From VGRW01 sp041498295 (GTDB taxonomy: Bacteria; Myxococcota_A; UBA9160; SZUA-336), in contig JBGQIB010000084.1 in the NCBI GenBank assembly GCA_041498295.1, positions 1 through 18,736 of the forward strand: a stretch of DNA of 18,736 nucleotides. Direction: 5' to 3'. The notes under the pieces were generated by a model. That model made no database searches, was not told the origin of the DNA, and saw only the letters and a program-made list of their open reading frames with translations. Made by a program: the position numbers and the translations under genes. Of this stretch, positions 6,792 through 13,226 are shown piece by piece (the stretch's first letter is position 1; each line of letters begins with the position of its first letter).

Positions 6792-8312
6792 TCAGCCGCT
6801 GCGATCGAGCGCGCGGTACGACAGCGCCTCCGCGACGTGCGCGCTCGACAGCGCCTCGGCGCCCTCGAGATCCGCGAGCGTGCGCGCGACGCGCAGGCTG
6901 CGCACGAAGCCGCGCATCGTGAGGCCGAGCGCGCCGACGGAGCGCTCGAGCAGTGCGCGTGCATCGGCTTCGAGCCGGCAGTGCGTGGCCAGCGCCGCGT
7001 TTGGAAGCTCCGCGTTCGTGAGCCACGCGGCGCCCGCGTGTTGCCGCGCCTGCCGCACGCGCGCCGCGAGCACGCGCTCGCGCACGCGCGCGCTCGGCTC
7101 GGCGCCGCGACCCGCGCGCAGCATGTCGCGCCATGGCACGGGCGCCACCGGAACGTGTAGGTCGATGCGGTCGAGCAGCGGCCCGGAGAGCTTCGCGCGA
7201 TAGCGCGCGATCTCGGGCTCGAGACAGCGGCACTCGCGCGCCGCCACACCGCGCCAGCCGCACGGACACGGGTTCATCGCCGCGACCAGCTGAATGCGCG
7301 CCGGCAGGCGCGCGCTGCCGTGCGCGCGCGCGATGCGGATCTCGCCCTCCTCGAGCGGCTGGCGCAGCGCTTCGAGCACGGGTCGGCGGAACTCTGGAAG
7401 CTCGTCGAGAAAGAGCACGCCGCGATGCGCGAGTGAGATCTCTCCGGGACGCAGCGGCCGACCGCCGCCAGCCATGCCCGCGTCGGAGGTGCTGTGATGC
7501 GGTGCGCGAAACGGCGGGTGCGCGAGCAGCCCGTCGCTGGCGAGCGTGCCAGCGGCGCTGTGAACGCGTGTCGCCTCTAGCGCGGCTGCGAACGGAAGCG
7601 GCGGAAGGATGCCCGGCAGGCGCCGCGCGAGCAGTGTCTTGCCGCTGCCTGGCGGGCCGATGAACAACAAATTGTGTCCGCCGGCGGCCGCGACTTCGAG
7701 CGCGCGCTTGGCGGCCTCCTGACCGTGCACTTCCGCGAGGTCGGGCTCGAGCGACGACGGGGCGCACACGGCGCTCGGCGCGGCCGGTCGAGTCAGTGCC
7801 GCGTCGCCGCGCAGCCAGGCCAGCACGCTCGCGAGATCCGGCGCGCCGAGCGGCTCGAGCCCGGGACACAGCGCCGCCTCGCCGAGATTCCCGTTCGCGA
7901 CGACGACCTGGCGAATCACTTCGCCGTCCGCCGCACTCAGCATCGCGAGCACGCCGCGCACCGGGCGCAGCGCGCCGTCGAGGCCGAGCTCGCCGAGAAA
8001 GATCGAGCGATCGAGCTGCGCTGCCTCGAGCTCGATCCGCGTACCCGCGATCGCGACCGCGATCGGGAGATCGAGTGCCGAGCCCACCTTCGGCAGACCC
8101 GTCGGCGCGAGATTCACGGTCACCCGCCCCGGCGGGAACTCGAGGCCGGACTGTCTGAACGCGGCCCGAATGCGGTCGCGGCTCTCGTTCACGATCCGGT
8201 CGGCCTGGCCGACGATGTGAAACGCGGGCAACCCCGCGCCAGCCTCGACCTCGACCGAGACGCGCACGCCGTCGATCACGTGGAGTGTGGCACCGAACGC
8301 GCGCACGAGCAT
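6792..8312 (-). CDS. comM: YifB/ComM family Mg-chelatase-like AAA+ ATPase
   Basis: A 506-residue protein, a length typical for the family. ComM is known as a hexameric helicase that promotes branch migration during natural transformation in several bacteria. The order is an N-terminal Lon-protease-like (ChlI) fold at 1-175, Walker A GPPGSGKT at 219-226, Walker B VLFLDE ending at D303-E304, then MNPCPCG (C349, C351) with CRC (C361, C363) as a likely zinc site, and a C-terminal Mg_chelatase domain. The ATG at 8312 gives the normal family start MLVRAFGATLHVIDG, with GGAGAG just upstream, although the frame continues open. The pilin-like gene follows 134 bp downstream on the same strand. All catalytic motifs look intact. 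Confidence 0.95.
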   Translation of the reverse strand: MLVRAFGATLHVIDGVRVSVEVEAGAGLPAFHIVGQADRIVNESRDRIRAAFRQSGLEFPPGRVTVNLAPTGLPKVGSALDLPIAVAIAGTRIELEAAQLDRSIFLGELGLDGALRPVRGVLAMLSAADGEVIRQVVVANGNLGEAALCPGLEPLGAPDLASVLAWLRGDAALTRPAAPSAVCAPSSLEPDLAEVHGQEAAKRALEVAAAGGHNLLFIGPPGSGKTLLARRLPGILPPLPFAAALEATRVHSAAGTLASDGLLAHPPFRAPHHSTSDAGMAGGGRPLRPGEISLAHRGVLFLDELPEFRRPVLEALRQPLEEGEIRIARAHGSARLPARIQLVAAMNPCPCGWRGVAARECRCLEPEIARYRAKLSGPLLDRIDLHVPVAPVPWRDMLRAGRGAEPSARVRERVLAARVRQARQHAGAAWLTNAELPNAALATHCRLEADARALLERSVGALGLTMRGFVRSLRVARTLADLEGAEALSSAHVAEALSYRALDRSG

Positions 8313-8400
8313 GAACTCTCCGCGCGGGACCGGCGGACCTACTCGTGAGTCGCGCGCGCGCGAGTTTGGTGGCGCGCGAGCCCGCGAGCGGGCGCCGGTG

Positions 8401-8406
8401 TAGAGT
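8401..8406 (+). promoter_or_regulatory. -10-like TAGAGT before the M28 lipoprotein
   Basis: TAGAGT lies exactly 7 nt before an in-frame TTG at 8414, the same spacing as TATACT to GTG at 1126. If transcription starts there, the mRNA would be leaderless and begin at TTG, giving a short and clean signal peptide. In that case the GTG at 8405, which overlaps the hexamer, would not be the start. Confidence 0.35.
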
Positions 8407-9367
8407 GCGCGGCTTGTCGAAGCCGGCGCGCAGCGCAGCACTACTCGCAGCCGTGTTGCTGTTCGGGCTCGCGTGCCGCGAGCGCGCTGCGGCACCGGTC
8501 GGGGCGCGGCCGAGTGAGTTCGACGCGGCGCGCGCGTTTCGGGACCTCGAGGCGCTGGTAAAGATCGGCCCGCGGCCCGCGGGCTCGGCCGGCGCGGCCG
8601 AAGCGCGCGCACTGATTCGCGACCGACTGCGGCAAGCCGGCTGGCTCGTCGAAGCGCACGACTTCAGCGTCGCTCGCTCGGGCGGCGGGCCGGTCGCGAT
8701 GACGAATCTCAGCGCGCGCCGCAGCGGCAATGGAGCGCCGCGCACGCTCGTCGTCACGCACTACGACACGAAGAACATCCCGGGCATACCCTTCGTCGGC
8801 GCGAACGACGGCGCGTCGGGAGTCGCGGTTTTACTCGAGCTGGCGCGTACGATCGCGAGCGACGCGCCGCCGCTGCCGCTCGAGCTCATCTTCTTCGACG
8901 GCGAGGAGGCGTTCGGCGAGAGCATCAGCGCGGACGATGGGTTGTTCGGGAGCAAGGCGCTTGCCGAGCGTATGGCCAACGAGGGGACGCTCGCGAAGGT
9001 CGGCGCGGTGGTGGAGGTCGACATGGTCGGGGATCGCGACCTGAACCTCGCGCTCGACATGCGCTCCTCGCCCGCGTTGATCAAGAGCTTCGAGGCGGCC
9101 GCTGCGAAGCTGGGCCTTCCGCCGCCCTTCGATCCGAGGCAGGCGCTCGGCGTGATCGATGACCACTCGTCGTTCCAGGACCGCGGCGTGAAGGAAGTGC
9201 TCGCCCTGATCGACTTTCAGTACGGCGCGCGGGTCTCGCCGGGTCCGCGCTGGCACACTGCGGGCGACACGCTCGAGGCGGTGTCCGCGGACAGCCTGAA
9301 TAGCGTCGGAAAGACCCTGGTCGAAACGCTGCGCTCCCTGGCTGCAGCACAGCAGGCGTCGCCCTAA
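8405..9367 (+). CDS. M28 metallopeptidase / glutaminyl-peptide cyclotransferase-like lipoprotein
   Basis: A 320-residue exported protein from GTG 8405 (317 from TTG 8414; an upstream GTG at 8345 also exists). The N-terminus is a hydrophobic signal ending in LLFGLAC, a slightly non-canonical lipobox. The catalytic part follows the M28 and glutaminyl-cyclase pattern. In TTG-start numbering: H117 in THYDTK, D132 in ANDGASG, E164-E165 in FDGEEAFG, VDMVGD near 202-207, DDHSSF (H251) and H281 in WHTAGDT. With one zinc ligand set (D132, E165, H281) it resembles glutaminyl cyclase more than a two-zinc aminopeptidase. Such enzymes convert N-terminal Gln to pyroglutamate or remove N-terminal residues. 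It is divergent from comM and is followed by an OmpA-like lipoprotein. Confidence 0.85.
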   Translation: MRGLSKPARSAALLAAVLLFGLACRERAAAPVGARPSEFDAARAFRDLEALVKIGPRPAGSAGAAEARALIRDRLRQAGWLVEAHDFSVARSGGGPVAMTNLSARRSGNGAPRTLVVTHYDTKNIPGIPFVGANDGASGVAVLLELARTIASDAPPLPLELIFFDGEEAFGESISADDGLFGSKALAERMANEGTLAKVGAVVEVDMVGDRDLNLALDMRSSPALIKSFEAAAAKLGLPPPFDPRQALGVIDDHSSFQDRGVKEVLALIDFQYGARVSPGPRWHTAGDTLEAVSADSLNSVGKTLVETLRSLAAAQQASP

Positions 9368-9434
9368 GCTTCGACGGCCCGGAGAACTCCGCGCCACGTC
9401 CGATCACGGCGAAGCCACTGGAAGGAATCCCGCG

Positions 9435-10106
9435 ATGCTGAAGCTGCGAACTCTGGCCGCATCGACCGCGTTCGCCGCACTCACGGCCACGCTCGGCTGC
9501 GCGCCCGGCCAGCCGCTGGACACGAAGACCAAGCAGGGCGCCGTGATCGGCACGCTTGCCGGCGCCGCCACCGGCGCTGCGGTCGGCGGCAAAGACCACC
9601 GTGCGGGAGGCGCGCTGATCGGCGCGGCAGCCGGCGCCGTGGCGGGCGGTCTGCTCGGGAACTACCTCGACAAGCAGGCGCAGGAGCTCGGCGCGATCCC
9701 AGGCGCCGAGGTCACGCGCAAGGACGACGCGCTGCTCGTGAACATGGAGGGCGGGATACTCTACGACTCGAACTCCGCGCTGCTCTCGCCCGGCGGCGCG
9801 GACCGGATTCGCAGCCTCGCGCGCACCGTCCAGGACTATCCGAAGGAGCGCATCATCGTGAAGGGTCACACGGACAGCCAGGGCGACGAGCGCGCCAACC
9901 AGCGCCTCTCCGAAGACCGCGCCGACAGCGTGCGCAACATGCTCGTCGCCGAAGGCGTGACACCGTCGCGGATCACCGCCGTGGGCTTGGGCGCGAGCCT
10001 GCCGCTGGCGACCAACTCGACCGCGGAGGGCCGGCAACAGAATCGGCGCGTGGAGATCGAGCTGCGCCCGGACGCCGAAGTGCTTCAGGGCGAGGCCTCC
10101 CAGTGA
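9435..10106 (+). CDS. OmpA-family lipoprotein with glycine-zipper domain
   Basis: A 223-residue outer-membrane lipoprotein of the YiaD/Pal-like type. The signal peptide ends in the lipobox ATLGC (lipidation at C22). Residues 34-76 form a Gly/Ala-rich glycine zipper (GAVIGTLAGAATGAAVGG and AAAGAVAGGLLGNYL) likely to insert in or pack against the membrane. Residues 100-212 form the peptidoglycan-binding OmpA-like domain, with GHTDSQG (D147), NQRLSEDRADSV (R162) and QNRRVEIEL. It should tether the outer membrane to peptidoglycan. The ATG at 9435 has AAGGA about 9 nt upstream. A TAAGCT at 9365-9370 overlaps the preceding stop and could be a weak -10. It precedes the VWA gene by about 30 bp. Confidence 0.93.
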   Translation: MLKLRTLAASTAFAALTATLGCAPGQPLDTKTKQGAVIGTLAGAATGAAVGGKDHRAGGALIGAAAGAVAGGLLGNYLDKQAQELGAIPGAEVTRKDDALLVNMEGGILYDSNSALLSPGGADRIRSLARTVQDYPKERIIVKGHTDSQGDERANQRLSEDRADSVRNMLVAEGVTPSRITAVGLGASLPLATNSTAEGRQQNRRVEIELRPDAEVLQGEASQ

Positions 10107-10121
10107 CTCGCGACGCCGTGA

Positions 10122-10127
10122 TATGGT
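10122..10127 (+). promoter_or_regulatory. -10-like TATGGT, 10 nt before the VWA gene ATG
   Basis: TATGGT lies in the short gap after the OmpA-like gene, 10 nt before the ATG at 10138, the same offset as TATCTT before the methyltransferase. The expected leader is about 3 nt, and no Shine-Dalgarno is visible. The alternative ATG at 10123 sits inside the hexamer, which argues for 10138 as the start. Confidence 0.33.
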
Positions 10128-10137
10128 CGCGCCCCGA

Positions 10138-11463
10138 ATGTCTCGACGCTTCATGCTGAGCGCTGTTCAGGGCCGCGCACTCGCGGTGCTGCTCGCGCTG
10201 GCCGCGCCCGCGGCGCTCGCGGGCGACGCGATGCCCGTGAAGATCGAGATCCGCTCGCCGAAGCCGGGCGAGACTCTGCACAACAAGACCGACATGGCGC
10301 CGCTCTCCGGGCTCGCCATCGCCGGCGAGCGGCCGACGGCTTTCGACGTGATGGTCGTGATCGACGTCTCGGGTTCGACCGAGTACCCGAGCGGCATCGA
10401 CGTCGACAACGACGGCACGACCGGCGTCACGGAGCGCTCACTCTCGCCGGGAGTCGCCGACACGCCGAACACGGATCCGGACGACTCGATCCTGTCGGCC
10501 GAGGTCGCGGCAGCCAAGGCGCTGCTCGACGGGCTCGACTCGAGCCGCGTGCACGTCGGCCTGGCGACGTTCTCGGGCGAGATCGATCCGAACACCGGTC
10601 GCGGCGTGAACGCCGACAACGACGCGCTGCTCGAGGTGCCCCTCACGGACAACTACGGAGCGCTGCGCGGTGCGCTCGAGGCTGTGCGGCTCCGCGGAGC
10701 GACTGGCGGAACGAACATGCAGGCCGGAGTGAAGCTCGCGCTGCGCGAGCTCGCGTCGCTCCCCGGCTCGCAGTCTCACCCGCGTCCGAACGCGAAGAAA
10801 GTGATCCTGTTTCTCACCGACGGCCGGCCGTCGCTGCCGTTCGGCCTTGCGAACGTCGAGGACAAGGACGACACGCGCGCGGCGATCGACGCCGCCGCGC
10901 TCGCGAAAGTGGCCGGCGTGATGCTGAACGTGTACGGGCTCGGTCCGTCGGCAATCGACTACCCGGTCGCGGCCACCGAGATGGCCAAGGCGACGAACGG
11001 CCTATACACACCTGTGCGTCGCCCTGGCGACATCGTCGCTCTGCTCTCCGGCGTGTCGTTCGCGAACGTCGAGGACGTGGTCGCGGTGAACCTGACGCTC
11101 ATGGAGTGGGCGGGGCCGAACGACATCCTGCTCTCGCCCGACGGCTCGTTCACGGGCTTCGTGCCCGTACGGCCGGGCATGAATCGCATCCGCGTGTCCG
11201 CGCTGGCAAGCGACGGCACGCGCGGCTCGACGGAGTTCGACCTGCAGTTCGCCCAGCAGGGCATGACCGAGCTCGAGCTCGCGGTCGAGCGCGATCGCAT
11301 CCGGGCGCGCACCAAGGAGATTCAACTCCGCCTGGAGCGCGACAAACAAGAGGCGTTTCGCAAGCAGGAGCGCGAGCGCACGCTCGAGATCGGCGTCGAC
11401 AAGGCCGGCGGCCAAGCCGCTCCGCAGGCCACGCCGGCGCCGAGCCCGGCGCCACCGCACTGA
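10138..11463 (+). CDS. Exported von Willebrand factor A domain protein
   Basis: A 441-residue protein from ATG 10138, with a Sec signal peptide (Arg-rich start, hydrophobic 14-27, cleavage after AALA near residue 28). The VWA domain spans about 68-310, with a complete MIDAS metal site: D76-x-S78-x-S80, T192 in TGGTN and D228 in LTDGRP. An unusual insert follows the first MIDAS motif (about 85-117, DVDNDGTTGV and NTDPDDS) and another acidic loop lies at 157-162. Residues 312-372 look like a beta-rich Ig-like domain, 376-415 a charged helix or coiled coil, and the tail (425-441) is Pro/Ala-rich. It probably acts as a periplasmic or surface adhesion or scaffold protein; its partner is unknown. 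It ends 6 bp from the convergent lipoprotein gene. Confidence 0.88.
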   Translation: MSRRFMLSAVQGRALAVLLALAAPAALAGDAMPVKIEIRSPKPGETLHNKTDMAPLSGLAIAGERPTAFDVMVVIDVSGSTEYPSGIDVDNDGTTGVTERSLSPGVADTPNTDPDDSILSAEVAAAKALLDGLDSSRVHVGLATFSGEIDPNTGRGVNADNDALLEVPLTDNYGALRGALEAVRLRGATGGTNMQAGVKLALRELASLPGSQSHPRPNAKKVILFLTDGRPSLPFGLANVEDKDDTRAAIDAAALAKVAGVMLNVYGLGPSAIDYPVAATEMAKATNGLYTPVRRPGDIVALLSGVSFANVEDVVAVNLTLMEWAGPNDILLSPDGSFTGFVPVRPGMNRIRVSALASDGTRGSTEFDLQFAQQGMTELELAVERDRIRARTKEIQLRLERDKQEAFRKQERERTLEIGVDKAGGQAAPQATPAPSPAPPH

Positions 11464-11474
11464 GTCGGCTCAGT
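11459..11474. terminator. Perfect hairpin across two convergent stop codons
   Basis: ACTGAG-TCGG-CTCAGT is a 6-bp perfect inverted repeat with a 4-nt loop. It contains the TGA of the VWA gene (11461-11463) and the TGA of the minus-strand lipoprotein gene (11470-11472). Being symmetric, it could act on both transcripts. The stem is short and lacks a U-tract, so terminator function is weakly supported. Confidence 0.35.
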
Positions 11475-12912
11475 TCACGAGGCTCGGGTCCGCGACTTCC
11501 TTGCGGACGAGCTTCCCCTTCTCGTAGTACGAGGTGACGTCGACCACGCCGTCGCCGTTCGTGTCTTCCTCGCGCTTGACCAGCACGACCTTGGTCGCGT
11601 CGGTGCCCTCGAAATACTCCCAGACGTCGGTCTTGCCGTCCTGGTTCTTGTCCTTCTCGATGCGCGCGGGAAAGCCGCGCTCGTCGAAAAAGGTGCGCGC
11701 GTCCATGACACCATCCAGTGTCGTGTCCTCGATCTCGACGCTGCGCTTTCCGGCGACGTACTCGATGCGCCGGTCGATCTTGCCGTCGCCGTTGTTGTCG
11801 TACTCCTCGTAGACGAGGATGCCGGCCTGATACTGGAGATAGCCGTCGCGCTTCCCGTCGAAGTTGCGGTCGACCTCCACGCGCACGGCCGTCTCGCCGC
11901 CGTCGTACGTGAGCCAGCGATCCGGCTTGCCGTCCTGGTTCGTGTCTTCGGCGCGCGAGGCGAGGCGCCCGTCGGGCAGATACGTGTTCACGGAGTCGAG
12001 CGTTCCGTCGAAGTCCGTGTCTTCCTCGCGCGTCAGCACCTGGCCGCTCTTCGGATCGATCGTGATCTTGATCTCGGGACGGCCGTCGCGGTCCGCGTCG
12101 AGTGTCTTCACGATCACTTCTTGCTTTCCGCTCTTCACGGTCTTCGTCTCGAAGATCGAGTCGGGAATCTCGCGCTGGCAGGGCCGCTTCGGCGCGGCGC
12201 TGGGATCCGCCGGGGTGGCGTCACCCGCGCAGTCCTTCGCCTCGTGCTGCAGTGACTTGTTGACCTCTTCCTGTTTGTTGATCGCGGCGAGCAGCTCTTC
12301 CTGGTGCTTCAGCTCGGCTTCGATCTCGGCCTCGAGGTCCTGCTGCTTCTTCAGCTCGTCGTCGACCTCGTTCTCCATCTGATCGTCGGAGCTGCGCGGC
12401 TCGCGAGCCTGCGGCTGGCTGCGCCGACCGGAGTCGAACGGGACGTCACCAGTGATCACGCCCCACAGACCGAACGCGCCGGCGCCCGCGGCCGCGCCGA
12501 TGGGGCCGCCGATCTGCGCGCCGATCACGGCACCGATGATCATGCCCTCGAGACCCGCCTGGGCGCGGTTCGCGATGTTGTTCTGGCGCTGCCGTTGCGC
12601 CTGCGTCGTGACCGCCTTCTTCTTCTTGGGCTGGTTGGCGGGCGTGGCTGCGTCGCCCGAAGCGGTGTTGGGATCGGCGCTTGCGGTCGTGTCTTTCGCG
12701 GGAGCCGGCGCCGCGCTCGAGTCACTCGGTGCGCTGGCTGGCTTCGGCGGCTCGGGATCCAGCGGCGGCGGCGGAGCGTTCGAGGCGTCCGCGCTCGTCG
12801 GATCGGCCGCGGCGGGGACCGACTTCGGCCCGGACGCGCCCGCGCAGGCGAGGTTGGTGCAGAGCAGCCCCACCAGCAGGAGCTTCGGAGCTTCGGTGCA
12901 CGCCTTGCGCAT
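11470..12912 (-). CDS. Large lipoprotein with eight EF-hand-like Asp-loop repeats
   Basis: A 480-residue surface or periplasmic lipoprotein I cannot assign to a named family. Residues 1-23 are a signal peptide with lipobox NLAC (C23). Then come a Pro/Ala/Ser-rich linker (30-95), a KKKK patch, a glycine-zipper segment (120-153) like that of the nearby OmpA lipoprotein, and a Glu/Lys/Gln-rich coiled coil (178-222). C228 and C245 may pair. From 272 to the end there are eight loops of the type DxNxDGxxD, starting at about 272, 298, 323, 348, 372, 396, 421 and 450, so about 25 residues apart, each followed by aromatic beta-strand residues. The loops resemble EF-hand, dockerin or thrombospondin-3 calcium sites; binding is inferred. 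TAGAGT and GAGAGAGG precede the ATG. Confidence 0.85.
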   Translation of the reverse strand: MRKACTEAPKLLLVGLLCTNLACAGASGPKSVPAAADPTSADASNAPPPPLDPEPPKPASAPSDSSAAPAPAKDTTASADPNTASGDAATPANQPKKKKAVTTQAQRQRQNNIANRAQAGLEGMIIGAVIGAQIGGPIGAAAGAGAFGLWGVITGDVPFDSGRRSQPQAREPRSSDDQMENEVDDELKKQQDLEAEIEAELKHQEELLAAINKQEEVNKSLQHEAKDCAGDATPADPSAAPKRPCQREIPDSIFETKTVKSGKQEVIVKTLDADRDGRPEIKITIDPKSGQVLTREEDTDFDGTLDSVNTYLPDGRLASRAEDTNQDGKPDRWLTYDGGETAVRVEVDRNFDGKRDGYLQYQAGILVYEEYDNNGDGKIDRRIEYVAGKRSVEIEDTTLDGVMDARTFFDERGFPARIEKDKNQDGKTDVWEYFEGTDATKVVLVKREEDTNGDGVVDVTSYYEKGKLVRKEVADPSLVN

Positions 12913-12932
12913 GTTTCGCGGCCTCTCTCAGA

Positions 12933-12938
12933 ACTCTA
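12933..12938 (-). promoter_or_regulatory. -10-like TAGAGT before the Asp-loop repeat lipoprotein
   Basis: On the minus strand, TAGAGT lies 20 nt before the ATG at 12912. The implied leader is about 13 nt and contains GAGAGAGG as a Shine-Dalgarno-like stretch. No convincing -35 is visible. Confidence 0.35.
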
Positions 12939-13076
12939 CATCGACCGGTCGGAATTTGCCCCATGGGCCAGATCGGCGCCGAGAAACGCTCGCTTGAGAA
13001 GGCGGTTTGCGCGCGGAGCTGCGTCTGACTGACTCGCAGCGCGCCACCCGTGCCCGAAGATTGCGTGGAGATTCGG

Positions 13077-13104
13077 TTGACTTCCGTGACGCGCTGCGTA
13101 AGCT
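13077..13104 (+). promoter_or_regulatory. Sigma70-like promoter TTGACT-N16-TAAGCT for the patatin gene
   Basis: TTGACT (13077-13082) and TAAGCT (13099-13104) are 16 bp apart, a classical housekeeping promoter layout and the best -35 in the window. Transcription should start near 13111. It sits in the divergent region between the repeat lipoprotein and the patatin gene and points at the latter. Confidence 0.6.
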
Positions 13105-13115
13105 CGACGCGTTTT

Positions 13116-13226
13116 ATGGGTGAGTGCGGCCGCGAAACGCCGTCGATGCCCTGCGCGGGCCGGCTCAGGTCCGCGATTTTCGAGGCCGATGGCCTCCCCA
13201 TGGGGGGCGCGTGGGCCTCACGCTGA
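13116..13226 (+). CDS. Possible 36-residue leader ORF upstream of the patatin gene
   Basis: An ATG at 13116, about 5 nt after the predicted transcript start, opens a 36-codon frame that ends in TGA at 13224-13226, overlapping the likely patatin GTG start (13211) in another frame. The peptide (beginning MGECGRETPS) has no recognisable domain. Translation of it could couple to or limit patatin translation. In GC-rich DNA short open frames are common, so it may be chance. Confidence 0.2.
   Translation: MGECGRETPSMPCAGRLRSAIFEADGLPMGGAWASR
13182..13205. repeat. Adjacent inverted repeats in the patatin leader
   Basis: GAGGCC-gat-GGCCTC (13182-13196) is a perfect 6-bp inverted repeat, followed at once by the 10-bp palindrome CCCCATGGGG (13196-13205). 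They lie directly upstream of the GTG at 13211 and cover its G-rich ribosome-binding region, so an operator or a translation-blocking hairpin is possible. Confidence 0.4.

Noticed and set aside
6772..8757. Very long overlapping open frames on both strands around comM and elsewhere (for example 2296-3405, 12722-14347)
   Set aside because: Arg/Ala/Pro-rich translations typical of antisense or shifted frames in GC-rich DNA; they oppose well-recognised genes.
13124..13210. GTG 13124 as the patatin start
   Set aside because: The added 29 residues are low-complexity and include the stacked palindromes; GTG 13211 has a better G-rich site. Not fully excluded.
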